DNA of 64,000 nucleotides, from positions 62,001 to 126,000 of the forward strand of contig CAZMNW010000037.1 in the NCBI GenBank assembly GCA_964567755.1. Reading direction: 5' to 3'. A program made the translations under genes and the position numbers. Below the pieces are notes generated by a model. The model made no database searches, had not been told where the DNA came from, and saw nothing but the letters and a program-made list of their open reading frames with translations. Below are positions 23,219 to 32,122 of the stretch, piece after piece (the stretch's first letter is position 1; every line of letters starts with the position of its first letter). The DNA is from DASRJW01 sp964567755. Lineage in GTDB: Bacteria > Krumholzibacteriota > Krumholzibacteriia > G020349025.

Positions 23219-25033
23219 ATGAGCTACTTGGCGATGGCGCGTCGTTACCGGCCAGAAACGTTTTCTGAAGTCATCGCCCAGTCGCATATCACCGAGACGC
23301 TACAGCGTGCGATCGAGTCCGAGCGCGTGGCGTCGGCGTATCTCTTCACCGGACCGCGCGGTTCGGGCAAGACCACCGTGGCGCGCATCCTGGCGAAAGC
23401 GCTCAATTGCGAGCAGCGGAAGAACGGCGCGCCGTGCGCGGCGTGCGACACTTGCAAGAGCATCCGTGAGGGCCGGAGTCTCGACGTTCTCGAGATCGAT
23501 GGCGCTTCCAATAACAGCGTCGATGACGTGCGCGAGCTGCGCGAGAACGTGCGCTACGCCGCCTCGGCCCCGGGGAAGCGCAAGGTCTACATCATCGACG
23601 AAGTGCATATGCTTTCCACCGGCGCCTTCAACGCTCTGCTCAAGACCTTGGAAGAACCCCCGTCGCACGTGCTTTTCGTCTTCGCGACCACCGAGCCGCG
23701 CAAGGTGCCACAGACCATCCTGTCGCGCTGCCAGCGCTTCGATTTCCGCCGCCTGCGGAGCGACGAAATTCACGCGCGCTTGCAAGGGATCTGCAAGAAA
23801 GAGAAGCTCGACATCGAAGATGCGGCATTGCACCTGTTGGCGAAACGAGCCGATGGCAGTCTGCGCGATGGCTTGAGCTTGCTCGACCAGGTGGCTTCCA
23901 GCACCAATGGCAAGATTCGCGAGAGCCAAGTCGCCGAGGTTCTGGGCCTGGTGCGCGAGGAGGTCTACCTCGAACTGTGCGAGGCTTTTCTGGCGCACGC
24001 TTCGGTGCGTGCCCTGGAGTTGTTGCACGCAGCGCAGCGTGAGGGCGCCGACCCGGCCGGCTTCGTGCTCGGCCTGGTCGAACACCTGCGCAATCTGATG
24101 TTGTTGTCGGTCGACCCGTCGTTGCGCCGTGCGGTGCAGCTCGGCGAGACGCATTTACAGCGCGCCGACGCATTGGCACAGCGCTTCCGCACCGAGGACC
24201 TGCTGTTCCTCCTCAATCGCGCCGCGACGTTGCACGAGGAGATCCGCAACTCGAGTCAGCCGATGGTGGTGCTCGAAGCGGCGATGGTCGAACTGGCGCG
24301 CTTCGAGTCGCGCGTGCTGCTGAGCGAGGTTCTGGAAAAACTTGGCGTCGCGCCCCCTGCGCCGCCAGCCGGTCGCGGCGAAGCAGGTAGCGCCAACCCC
24401 AAGAGCACCACGGCCCCGCGTGGTCGTGCTCCGGGTGGTGGGTCGGCGATGCTTGCGGCCACCAGTCCGGCGCTTGCAAGCGGGGTCTTTCCGGTCGACC
24501 GCGTGCCGCCGGCAGCGGGGGGACCGTTCACCCCACCGCGCGCACGGACAGCGCGAGCTCCAGAGGGTCGTGGTGCAACCGGCGCCGAGCCAGAGGCCGC
24601 GACGCTGGTCGCGCCTGGTTTCGATCTGGGTCAGGTCCGGGAACGCTGGGCGGAGTTCACCCGCACCGTGGCGGATTCGAAGGCGATGTTGGCGCAATGT
24701 CTGGCGGAGGGAATGCCGTCGCGCCTGGAGGGTGCGCGCTTGCACGTGGAATTTACCGAAGAGCAACGCTTTCACCTGGAGATGTTACAGCAGCCAGGAC
24801 CGCGCGCCGAGCTCGAGCAGTTGCTGGGAAGTTATTTCGGCCAGCCGCTGCAACTCGTCCCCTGCGCTCGCGGTGCGAATGTCGCCACGGACCCAGGGGC
24901 GGCGCGTCTCACACACGAGGACATCGTGCAGAGTCGCCGCGAGGCGTTGCACGATGTGGCCGAGCGCTTCCCGCGTGTGCAGGAAATCCTCGATGCGTTC
25001 GATGGCGAAATCATCGAGGATCACGGGCCTTGA
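23219..25033 (+). CDS. dnaX: DNA polymerase III subunit gamma/tau
   Basis: A 604-residue clamp-loader subunit. AAA+ features in order: ARRYRPETFSEVIAQ, Walker A GPRGSGKTT, the zinc cysteines of CEQ...CAACDTC, Walker B YIIDEVHMLS, sensor FATTEP, and arginine finger region LSRCQRFDFRRL. Domain III follows, then a low-complexity Ala/Pro linker (about residues 385-460) and a C-terminal region that could be the tau-specific part. ATG 23219 is favoured; GTG 23213 is possible. I see no obvious A-rich slippery site of the E. coli type, so a programmed gamma product is not supported. Confidence 0.95.
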   Translation: MSYLAMARRYRPETFSEVIAQSHITETLQRAIESERVASAYLFTGPRGSGKTTVARILAKALNCEQRKNGAPCAACDTCKSIREGRSLDVLEIDGASNNSVDDVRELRENVRYAASAPGKRKVYIIDEVHMLSTGAFNALLKTLEEPPSHVLFVFATTEPRKVPQTILSRCQRFDFRRLRSDEIHARLQGICKKEKLDIEDAALHLLAKRADGSLRDGLSLLDQVASSTNGKIRESQVAEVLGLVREEVYLELCEAFLAHASVRALELLHAAQREGADPAGFVLGLVEHLRNLMLLSVDPSLRRAVQLGETHLQRADALAQRFRTEDLLFLLNRAATLHEEIRNSSQPMVVLEAAMVELARFESRVLLSEVLEKLGVAPPAPPAGRGEAGSANPKSTTAPRGRAPGGGSAMLAATSPALASGVFPVDRVPPAAGGPFTPPRARTARAPEGRGATGAEPEAATLVAPGFDLGQVRERWAEFTRTVADSKAMLAQCLAEGMPSRLEGARLHVEFTEEQRFHLEMLQQPGPRAELEQLLGSYFGQPLQLVPCARGANVATDPGAARLTHEDIVQSRREALHDVAERFPRVQEILDAFDGEIIEDHGP

Positions 25034-25094
25034 GAGACCGGCGCCGCGCGCTGTCGCCGGCGCGTACAGGATCCTGAGCTTCCGGAGGCATCAC

Positions 25095-25412
25095 GTGCTC
25101 AAGAACATGGGCGATGTGCTGAAGCAAGCGCAACAAATGCAAGCGAAGATGCAAGCGTTGCGTGAGGATCTGGGCCAACGCGAGGTGGAAGGCGTGGCCG
25201 GCGGCGGCATGGTGCGGATCGCGTTCAACGGCTGCAGCGAGCCGCTGCGTCTCCATATCGACGCCGAGCTGGCTGGCGACGTCGAGATGCTCGAAGATCT
25301 CGTGCTCGCCGCAATCCGTGACGCGCAACAGAAAGTCCAGGATTTGGTGCAAAGCGAGATGGGCAACCTCGCGGGACCGATGGCCGGCGCTTTCGGTCTC
25401 CCTGGAATGTGA
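25095..25412 (+). CDS. ybaB: nucleoid-associated YbaB/EbfC protein
   Basis: A 105-residue DNA-binding protein: KNMGDVLKQAQQMQAKMQ, the strand GGGMVRIAFNG, and the C-terminal helix with Met/Gly-rich tail NLAGPMAGAFGLPGM. Start is a GTG at 25095 with GGAGG at 6-base spacing. It stands between dnaX and recR as in most bacteria. Forms dimeric tweezers on DNA in the family. Confidence 0.93.
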   Translation: MLKNMGDVLKQAQQMQAKMQALREDLGQREVEGVAGGGMVRIAFNGCSEPLRLHIDAELAGDVEMLEDLVLAAIRDAQQKVQDLVQSEMGNLAGPMAGAFGLPGM

Positions 25413-25443
25413 GCGCCCGACGCCTGGCGCGAGGACGGATGCG

Positions 25444-26043
25444 TTGATCTTCGGTTCGCCGCTGCTTTCGAGGCTCGTCGCCCTGTTCAAGAAGATGCCT
25501 GGCGTGGGCGAAAAGTCCGCCCAGCGCATGGCGCTCTTCGTTCTTCGCAGCGAGCGCGCCGCGATCGAGGAGTTCGCGCGCGCCCTGCTCGATGTGAAGG
25601 AGCGCGTCGGATTGTGCGAAGTGTGCGGCAACGTCGCCGAGGACCCGCGCTGCGTCATTTGCGCCGACGCACGCCGCAGCGACGACGCGATCTGTGTCGT
25701 CGAGCAACCGCAGGACGTCTATATGTTGGAGCGCACCGGCGCCTTCCGCGGTCGTTATCAGGTCTTGCACGGCGTGCTCTCGCCGATGGACGGAATCGGA
25801 CCCGAAGGTCTGCGCCTCGGCAACCTGCGCCAGCGGGCCGCCCAGGCCGGCACCCGCGAGGTGGTGGTCGCGACCAATCCAACGGTGGAAGGCGAGGCCA
25901 CGGCGTTGTACGTTTCTCGCCTGTTGGAGGGGTTGCCGCTCCGCGTCACCCGTTTGGCGCGAGGACTTCCAGTCGGCGGCAGCATCGAGTTTCTCGACGA
26001 AGCCACGCTCGGGCGGGCCTTCGAAGGCCGCCAGGATCTGTGA
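25444..26043 (+). CDS. recR: recombination mediator protein RecR
   Basis: A 199-residue RecR. An N-terminal helix-hairpin-helix (LVALFKKMPGVGEKSAQRMA), the C4 zinc finger CEVCGN...CVIC, then a Toprim domain (ICVVEQPQDVYMLERTG, TNPTVEGEATALY). Acts with RecO/RecF in loading RecA at gaps. Start is a TTG at 25444 with GAGGA 8 bases upstream. The following roadblock gene begins 13 bases after the stop. Confidence 0.95.
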   Translation: MIFGSPLLSRLVALFKKMPGVGEKSAQRMALFVLRSERAAIEEFARALLDVKERVGLCEVCGNVAEDPRCVICADARRSDDAICVVEQPQDVYMLERTGAFRGRYQVLHGVLSPMDGIGPEGLRLGNLRQRAAQAGTREVVVATNPTVEGEATALYVSRLLEGLPLRVTRLARGLPVGGSIEFLDEATLGRAFEGRQDL

Positions 26044-26056
26044 ACGAGGAGAACGC

Positions 26057-26554
26057 GTGCAGGCAGCAGGCACCATCTTCGAGGAAGACTACTGGGCGCT
26101 TCGGGGCGTGATGACGGAGCTCCTCGAGGGGGCGAACGCGCGCAGCGTGCTGCTGCTGGACTGGACCGGCCAGGTCATCTCCAGCCTCGGGACGCCGGCC
26201 GATTTCGACCTCACGAGCTTCGCCACGCTGTGCGCGGCCGACTTCGAGGCCAATCGCCAGCTGGCGCAGCTGATCGGCGAGCAGGACTTTTCGACGCTGT
26301 ATCATCAGGGCGCGAACGAGAGCATGTACCTGTCACGCGTCGAATCGCGCGTCATCCTGGCGGTGCTCTTCGACCGCCGCGCCACGCTCGGTCTGGTGCG
26401 GCTGCGTGTGGCGCGCGCCGTCGAGCGCCTGCTGACCGTGTTTGGCAGCCTGTACGACAAGGCGCAGGTTCATACGCAGGAGACTCGGTTCGAGGTCGAC
26501 GCGGAGTTCGCCGCGCGCGCCGAGGCCGAGATCGACAACCTCTTCCAGGAATGA
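26057..26554 (+). CDS. roadblock/LC7-domain protein (MglB-like)
   Basis: A 165-residue protein with a roadblock fold: a first helix LRGVMTELLEGANARSVLLLDWTGQVISSLG and a second part FSTLYHQGANESMYLSRVESRVILAVLFDRRATLGLVRLR. GTG 26057 follows GAGGAG. Located 52 bases upstream of mglA in the same direction, it is the expected GTPase-activating partner of MglA. In Myxococcus the MglA/MglB pair sets cell polarity; what it controls here is unknown. A C-terminal helical extension is present. Confidence 0.85.
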   Translation: MQAAGTIFEEDYWALRGVMTELLEGANARSVLLLDWTGQVISSLGTPADFDLTSFATLCAADFEANRQLAQLIGEQDFSTLYHQGANESMYLSRVESRVILAVLFDRRATLGLVRLRVARAVERLLTVFGSLYDKAQVHTQETRFEVDAEFAARAEAEIDNLFQE

Positions 26555-26606
26555 CCACGGCGATCGCGCCTGAGATGGTTTCGGCGAGATTCCGAACAGG
26601 GCCAAC

Positions 26607-27185
26607 GTGTCGCTCATCAACTACGCCACGCAAGAGATCAGCTGCAAGATCGTCTACTATGGCCCGGGCCTGGGCGGGAAGACGACGAACATCCGCTATG
26701 TCCACAACCGTTTGCGGCCCGAGTCGAAGGGCAAGCTGATTTCGCTGGCCACCGAAATGGATCGCACCCTGTTCTTCGACTTCCTGCCTCTCGATCTCGG
26801 CACGATCAAAGGTTTCCGCGTGCGCTTCCACCTCTACACCGTCCCCGGGCAGGTGTACTACGATGCCAGCCGCCGGCTGATCTTGCGCGGCGTCGATGGA
26901 CTGGTCTTCGTCGCCGACTCGCTCATCCATCGTTTCGATGCCAACGTCGAGAGCATGTACAACATGCACGAGAATCTGGCGCAGCACGGCCTGGCACTCG
27001 CCGACGTGCCCTTCGCCGTGCAGTACAACAAGCGCGACATGGCGGAGGTCATCGCCCTCGAGGATTTGCAGGACGAGCTCAATCCGTCGCGCTATCCGAG
27101 CTTCGAGGCGGTGGCGACGCGCGGCGCCGGGGTCTTCGACACGCTGAAATGCGTGAGCAAGCTCGTGCTCCGCAAACTGGCGTGA
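26607..27185 (+). CDS. mglA: MglA-type small GTPase
   Basis: A 192-residue Ras-like GTPase. Walker A GPGLGGKTT is at residues 19-27, the switch/G3 region reads HLYTVPGQVYYDASRRLIL (the MglA family has TVPGQ instead of DTAGQ), and the G4 motif is YNKRDM. MglA proteins are bacterial polarity switches controlling pili, gliding or secretion machines. Start is a GTG at 26607. Its stop overlaps the GTG of pgpA, so the roadblock-mglA-pgpA-cinA-mazG genes probably form one transcript. Confidence 0.92.
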   Translation: MSLINYATQEISCKIVYYGPGLGGKTTNIRYVHNRLRPESKGKLISLATEMDRTLFFDFLPLDLGTIKGFRVRFHLYTVPGQVYYDASRRLILRGVDGLVFVADSLIHRFDANVESMYNMHENLAQHGLALADVPFAVQYNKRDMAEVIALEDLQDELNPSRYPSFEAVATRGAGVFDTLKCVSKLVLRKLA

Positions 27186-27772
27186 ACGCCATGGAGCAGA
27201 GGAGCGATCGCATCGCCGTCGCGTTCGGTTCGCTCGCCTATGTTGGATTTTTCCCCGTCGCGCCCGCAACCGTGGCCAGCGCCATCGCCACCTTCGTGTT
27301 CGCTCTTGTGATGCCGCTCTCGGGTGTTGCGTCCGCGGCGCTGGTGGGAGCGCTGTTCCTCGCTGGCGTGTGGTCGTGCGGGCGCATCGAGAATCTCTAC
27401 GGCCGCGATCCATCGGCTGCGGTCATGGACGAGGTGTGTGGCATGGCGATCACACTCGCGTTGGTGCCGATCACGACCGCGACGCTCGTGCTCGGGTTCC
27501 TCTTGTTCCGTGTCTTCGACGTCCTCAAGCTCTGGCCTGGCCGCGCCGCCGAGCGCGTGCACGGTGGCTGGGGCATCATGCTCGATGACGTCGTGGCTGG
27601 GATCTACGCTGCGCTGGTGTTGCAGGTGTGCTGCCGCTTGTGGCCTGACATGCACCTTCAGACCTGGCACTGGGGGATGCTCGGGTTGTTCACCGTCGTT
27701 GGCTTCCTGTTTCGGCGGCCGTTGCTGCGCAAGTACGGCAAGCCGCGGACGCGGCGAGGAGCGCGGCCATGA
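27182..27772 (+). CDS. pgpA: phosphatidylglycerophosphatase A
   Basis: A 196-residue membrane protein: AYVGFFPVAPATVASAIAT (PgpA N-terminal motif), YGRDPSAAVMDEVCGMAIT with the acidic Asp-Glu site, and LLFRVFDVLKLWPGR plus the IMLDDVVAGIYA helix. Dephosphorylates phosphatidylglycerol phosphate. GTG 27182 overlaps the mglA stop (GTGA); ATG 27191 is an alternative. Its own stop overlaps cinA by ATGA. Confidence 0.92.
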   Translation: MNAMEQRSDRIAVAFGSLAYVGFFPVAPATVASAIATFVFALVMPLSGVASAALVGALFLAGVWSCGRIENLYGRDPSAAVMDEVCGMAITLALVPITTATLVLGFLLFRVFDVLKLWPGRAAERVHGGWGIMLDDVVAGIYAALVLQVCCRLWPDMHLQTWHWGMLGLFTVVGFLFRRPLLRKYGKPRTRRGARP

Positions 27773-29013
27773 TCGTCGAAATTCTCGTCGTCGGCGACGA
27801 AGTGCTTTGCGGCGCCGTCGCCGATACCAACTCGGGCGACGTGGCGCGCGCACTCCTGCCGTTGGGTCAGGAAGTGACGCGCGTGACGCAAGTGGGCGAT
27901 GTCGCCGAGGCCATCGTGACCGCGGCGGCCGCGGCGGTGACACGCGCGCGCGTGCTCGTCGTCTCCGGCGGGCTCGGGCCCACCCCCGATGATCGGACCA
28001 AGGAAGCGCTCGCTGTATTGTTCGGCGACACGCTCGAGCTCGATGCCGCGACGTTGGAAGACATCCGCCAGCGCTTCGCCCAGCGCGGTCTCGTGATGGC
28101 CGCGTCGAATCGCAAGCAGGCGTTCTTGCCACGATCGGGGCTCAAGATCCCGAACGCCGTGGGCAGCGCTCCGGGCGTGCATTGGCGCCGCCCAGGATGC
28201 GATGTCTTTCTTCTTCCGGGCGTCCCCGACGAACTGCGCGAGATGCTGCAATCCTACGTCGTGCCGCAGGTGCGCTCGATCGAGGCCACGACGCCGCCGC
28301 GCCTCGCGGTCTTTCGCACCGTGGGCCTCGCCGAATCGGACGTGGCGCAACGCCTGCAGCCGGTGATGGCGGGATCGGGTGCGCTGCGTTGGTCGTTCTA
28401 CCCGGGCCGCGACGGGCTGGACGTGCAGGTCATGGGTGCGGTGACTGATGCAGGATTCGATTCTGCTTGTGCCGCGGTGCGCGCGACGCTCGCCGAGTAC
28501 ACGTATACCGAGGAACCAGGTGTGCCGCTGGCCGAGATCGTGCGCCGATTGTGTGTGCAGCGCGGACAGACGCTCGCCGTCGCGGAATCGTGCACCGGCG
28601 GGCTACTCGGCGGGCGGATCACGGCTGTTGCCGGCAGCAGCGCCTACTTCCGCGGCGGTTTCGTCACCTACGACGACGCCATGAAACGCGACTGGCTCGG
28701 CGTGCCCGCCACCGCACTCTCAACACATGGCGCCGTGAGTGCCGAGGTAGCGGCCGCGATGGCGGCAGGTGCGCGTGAGCGTGCGCATGCCACTTTCGGC
28801 CTCGCGATCACAGGCGTAGCCGGACCGGGTGGTGGGACCGGGGAGAAGCCAGTCGGCTTGGTGGTGCTCGCGCTCGCGGCACCCGACGGCACGTGGACCC
28901 GGCGTCTCCAGCTCGGCACGCGGCGCGAGTGGAACCGCGTCTATTCCAGTCTTCTGGCACTCGATATGCTGCGGCGTCACGCGCTACGGCTTCCGATTGG
29001 AGACAAGAGATGA
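27769..29013 (+). CDS. cinA: CinA-like protein (nicotinamide-nucleotide amidase)
   Basis: A 414-residue protein with an N-terminal molybdopterin-binding/COG1058 domain (GDEVLCGAVADTNS, SGGLGPTPDD) and a C-terminal PncC amidase domain (AESCTGGLLGGRITAVAGSS, FGLAITGVAGPGGG). Family members hydrolyse ADP-ribose pyrophosphate and deamidate NMN in pyridine nucleotide recycling. Overlaps pgpA and mazG by ATGA on each side. Confidence 0.95.
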   Translation: MIVEILVVGDEVLCGAVADTNSGDVARALLPLGQEVTRVTQVGDVAEAIVTAAAAAVTRARVLVVSGGLGPTPDDRTKEALAVLFGDTLELDAATLEDIRQRFAQRGLVMAASNRKQAFLPRSGLKIPNAVGSAPGVHWRRPGCDVFLLPGVPDELREMLQSYVVPQVRSIEATTPPRLAVFRTVGLAESDVAQRLQPVMAGSGALRWSFYPGRDGLDVQVMGAVTDAGFDSACAAVRATLAEYTYTEEPGVPLAEIVRRLCVQRGQTLAVAESCTGGLLGGRITAVAGSSAYFRGGFVTYDDAMKRDWLGVPATALSTHGAVSAEVAAAMAAGARERAHATFGLAITGVAGPGGGTGEKPVGLVVLALAAPDGTWTRRLQLGTRREWNRVYSSLLALDMLRRHALRLPIGDKR

Positions 29014-29372
29014 AGGATGTCTCGGAGACGGCGCCGGAGATGAGCATCGCCGAGATGCAGCGCCGCGTCGATGCCTGGATCACGCAGTTCGCCGCCGGCT
29101 ACTGGCCGCCGCTCTCGATGCTGGCGCGACTCACCGAAGAAGTCGGCGAGCTGGCGCGCGAGCTCAATCATCATTATGGGCACAAGCCCAAGAAGGCCGA
29201 CGAGCCGCCCGGCGACATCGCCCTCGAGGTGGCCGACATCCTCTTCGTCCTCACCTGTCTGTGCAACTCGCTCAAGATCGACATGTCGGATGCCTTCGAG
29301 CGCGTGCTCGATAAATACACCCACCGCGACGGCACGCGCTGGCCGCGGCGTGGCGACAACGCGCTCGACTGA
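29010..29372 (+). CDS. MazG-like nucleotide pyrophosphohydrolase
   Basis: A 120-residue single MazG domain: LTEEVGELARELN is the EExxE Mg-binding helix and LEVADILFVLTCL the second ExxD helix. Such all-alpha NTP pyrophosphohydrolases clean up non-canonical nucleotides. ATG 29010 overlaps the cinA stop by ATGA. It is the last gene of the run that starts with recR or the roadblock gene. Confidence 0.9.
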   Translation: MKDVSETAPEMSIAEMQRRVDAWITQFAAGYWPPLSMLARLTEEVGELARELNHHYGHKPKKADEPPGDIALEVADILFVLTCLCNSLKIDMSDAFERVLDKYTHRDGTRWPRRGDNALD

Positions 29373-29460
29373 AGTACACTCGGCCTCGCCCACGACACCA
29401 CTCCCAGCTCCTCACCGCGGGCGCTCCCGCCCGGCGTTCGACGATCGCGGAGGTCCCGAG

Positions 29461-29848
29461 ATGTCACGGCAACGCGCATTCGACGATGCCCGATGGCTTC
29501 TGATTGGGTGGCTCGTCTTGGCGGCGCTCGGCTGTGCGGGAACCGAAACTGATGGTTCCGGCGGCGGCCGCACCGAATCGACGCCGACACCCGAGCTGAT
29601 CTCGATCGCGTTCGCCGGCGTACCCAGACGATGCGCGCGAGCATCGCATCGAAGGAACGGTCCTTATCCGGGTCCTGGTGGACGAGAATGGAAGGGGAAT
29701 CGACTGGCGGATCACTCGAGGCGTCGATCCAACACTGGACGAGGCCGCATTGCGGGCGGTGAGAACAGCCGTCTTCAAGCCTGCCATGCGCCAAGGAAAA
29801 CCAGTGGCGATGTGGATGGTGATTCCGATGGTGTTCAAGATTGAATAG
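29461..29848 (+). pseudogene. TonB-domain lipoprotein gene with frameshift
   Basis: The first frame encodes a lipoprotein signal (WLLIGWLVLAALGCAG) after an ideal GGAGGT and ATG 29461, then a short linker to TPTPELISIA. From about 29600 the coding signal moves to the +1 frame, which reads AYPDDAREHRIEGTVLIRV, then DENGRGIDW, then DEAALRAVRTAVFKPA and ends IPMVFKIE at the TAG at 29846. That is a complete TonB C-terminal domain. In the original frame translation runs into non-conserved residues up to a TGA at 29842. Either a real frameshift, a sequencing error or a programmed shift; one base must be gained or lost near 29590-29620. Confidence 0.75.
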
Positions 29849-29883
29849 GGCTTCCGCCACACGGCAGCTCCGAGATGCGGGCA

Positions 29884-29903
29884 GCCGGCTGGCCTGAGCC
29901 GGC
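29884..29903. terminator. hairpin between convergent genes
   Basis: GCCGGCT (29884-29890) and AGCCGGC (29897-29903) with a 6-base loop, followed by CGATTTCTT. It lies between the convergent TonB-domain gene and the HIT gene. Confidence 0.4.
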
Positions 29904-29933
29904 CGATTTCTTGGTGTGACCCACCGGTCGGGA

Positions 29934-30275
29934 TCAGCCTGGGGGCCAGGTCATGGAGCGCCCGCCCAGAACGTGCAGGTGCAGGTGGAAGACGGTCTGC
30001 CCGGCGCCGGCGTTGCAGTTCACCACCACACGGTAACCGTCGTCGGCGATGCCATGGACCCGCGCGAGCTCGGCCGCCACACGGTGCATTCGGCCCAGGA
30101 GGGAATCGTCGGCTGGGACCAGGTCGTTGAGCGTTGCGATGTGGCGGCGCGGGATGACGAGTAGGTGCACCGGGGCTTGCGGGTGGATGTCTGCAAAGGC
30201 GACGATGTCCTCGTCTTCGAACGCGCGCGTGTGCTGCAGCTCGTTTTGGGCGATGCGGCAGAAGAGACAAGCCAA
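29934..30275 (-). CDS. HIT-family protein
   Basis: A 113-residue HINT-like nucleotide hydrolase/transferase. Begins ACLFCRIAQNEL (CxxC zinc pair start) and ends with the histidine triad HLHLHVLGGR; PRRHIATLND and GAGQTVFHLH are also conserved. Start is the TTG at 30275, 8 bases after GGAGG; the upstream open frame is not conserved. Purine nucleoside phosphoramidase activity is typical. Divergent from recA. Confidence 0.9.
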   Translation of the reverse strand: MACLFCRIAQNELQHTRAFEDEDIVAFADIHPQAPVHLLVIPRRHIATLNDLVPADDSLLGRMHRVAAELARVHGIADDGYRVVVNCNAGAGQTVFHLHLHVLGGRSMTWPPG

Positions 30276-30765
30276 GATGACGTCCTCCACGGCGATGGAC
30301 CATCCACTGCACGGGGTGACGCGATTCGCGCTGGCCCCGGAGCCGCAACCGCGGCCTGTTTGACCGAGAGTACTCCTTGGCGCGCTCTTTGTTAGTGCGT
30401 GCTTGGCTCGTGCTGATGTGTCGCTCTGGCCCCCGGAATCGTACCGGAAGTGGCGCCGTCGAGGTCGCGAAGTGCAGACGGAGTGTACGGCCGGCCTTGG
30501 CCCGCAAGGCATTCGCCCATACGGGGTTGGACTGTTGCAGCAATTCCCTGGCGCGCGTCAATGTCGCGTTGCAGGTCGGGGTCCGCCGTGCTAGTCTGAC
30601 TCGGCCATTTTTTGGCATGCTGGTCGCGGGTTGGGTTGGCCTGTGGCTGGTTTCCGCGTCGCTTCGGCGGGGCCACGATCGACGTCAACATCATGGCGGG
30701 CAGTGGAGCTTCCCCGGTGGGGGAGCCTGGATGAGGTGTGTCCATTCCCAAGGAGATTCGGGGCC
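30276..30765. other. 490-base intergenic region between HIT gene and recA
   Basis: No convincing gene. A weak promoter-like pair TTGCAG (30569-30574) and TAGTCT (30592-30597) with 17-base spacing points toward recA. I cannot identify a LexA box. Short open frames here have no recognisable content. Confidence 0.5.
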
Positions 30766-32115
30766 ATGAAGCAAGTACAGCCTGCGGCCAAGAAGAGTGA
30801 TGCGAAGGGTGAAGTGAAGGAAGGTCCGCGGGGCCGGGCCGATCTGGCCGTGGCGCAGATTCGCAAACAGTTCGGCGAGGGTGCCATCATGCGCCTCGGC
30901 GACAACAAACAGCTCGAAACCGTGGCGGTCATCCCCACGGGCAGTCTGAGCTTGGACATCGCGCTCGGGGTCGGCGGCGTGCCGCGCGGGCGCGTCATCG
31001 AGATCTTCGGGCCAGAGGGCTCGGGGAAGACGACGCTGGCGCAATCCATCATCGCCAACGCCCAGCGCCTGGGCGGCATCGCCGCCTTCGTCGATGCCGA
31101 GCACGCCTTCGACGTCATCTACTCGCGCAAGCTCGGCGTCGATGTCGACAACCTCCTGGTGTCGCAGCCCGACACCGGCGAGCAGGCGCTCGACATCGTC
31201 GAGGTGCTGGTGCGCAGCGGCGCCCTCGACGTTATCGTCATCGACTCGGTGGCGGCGTTGGTGCCGCGCGCCGAAATCGAAGGCGAGATGGGCGATTCGC
31301 ATGTCGGCCTGCAGGCGCGTCTCATGTCGCAAGCGTTGCGCAAGCTGGCCGGTGTGGTCAGCAAGACCGGCACGTGCGTCGTCTTCATCAACCAAATCCG
31401 CATGAAGATCGGCGTCATGTTCGGCAATCCGGAGACGACCACCGGCGGCAACGCGCTCAAGTTCTACACCACGGTGCGTCTCGATATCCGGCGTATCGCC
31501 AACCTCAAGGACGGCGAGAACATCGTCGGCAATCGCACCAAGGTGAAGGTGGTCAAGAACAAGGTGGCGCCGCCTTTCCGCACCGTGGAGTTCGACATCA
31601 TCTACGGCGAGGGCATCAGCTACTTGGGCGACGTCGTCGACCTCGGGGTGGCGAGCAACATCATCGACAAGAGCGGCACGTGGCTCACGTATGGCGAAGA
31701 GAAGCTCGGTCAGGGCCGCGAGCGCGCCAAACAACATCTGCAGGAGAACCCCAAAATCGTGCAAGAGCTCGACCGCCGCATCCGTGCCTATTACGGTCTG
31801 GGAGTCGAGGCCGCGTCGGCGAGCGCCGGCGGCAACGGGCAGGCGGTCGCGGCACTCGCACCCGCCACTGCCGTCACGCCGATCGTCGTCACGCCGATTG
31901 CCGTGACGCCGGTCGTCGCCACGCCCAGTCCCAAGCCCATGGGGGTCGTGCCGAGCGGCGCGGCTGCCATCGCGGGCAAGAGTGAGGCGCCGGCTGTCGT
32001 CGGCAAAGTCGAGGCCGTGGCGGACAAATCCGAACTCCGCAAGGGCAAGGACGAGCCGGTCAAGGACGGCGGCGGCAAGGAAGCAGCCAAAGCTCGTGTG
32101 ACGTCCGGTCGATAG
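30766..32115 (+). CDS. recA: recombinase RecA with long C-terminal tail
   Basis: A 449-residue RecA. The core is standard: Walker A GPEGSGKTT at 82-90, Walker B LDVIVIDSVAAL, the L1 region EGEMGDSHVG, L2 region FGNPETTTGGNALKFY, and C-terminal helices to RRIRAYYGLGV at about residue 347. The remaining 102 residues are a low-complexity Ala/Pro/Val/Thr region with repeated VTPI-like units, then a Lys-rich end. Usual RecA proteins end near 350 with a short acidic tail. EHAFD replaces the common EHALD. ATG 30766 follows AGGAG. recX follows after 7 bases. Confidence 0.95.
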   Translation: MKQVQPAAKKSDAKGEVKEGPRGRADLAVAQIRKQFGEGAIMRLGDNKQLETVAVIPTGSLSLDIALGVGGVPRGRVIEIFGPEGSGKTTLAQSIIANAQRLGGIAAFVDAEHAFDVIYSRKLGVDVDNLLVSQPDTGEQALDIVEVLVRSGALDVIVIDSVAALVPRAEIEGEMGDSHVGLQARLMSQALRKLAGVVSKTGTCVVFINQIRMKIGVMFGNPETTTGGNALKFYTTVRLDIRRIANLKDGENIVGNRTKVKVVKNKVAPPFRTVEFDIIYGEGISYLGDVVDLGVASNIIDKSGTWLTYGEEKLGQGRERAKQHLQENPKIVQELDRRIRAYYGLGVEAASASAGGNGQAVAALAPATAVTPIVVTPIAVTPVVATPSPKPMGVVPSGAAAIAGKSEAPAVVGKVEAVADKSELRKGKDEPVKDGGGKEAAKARVTSGR

Positions 32116-32122
32116 ATCGCGC

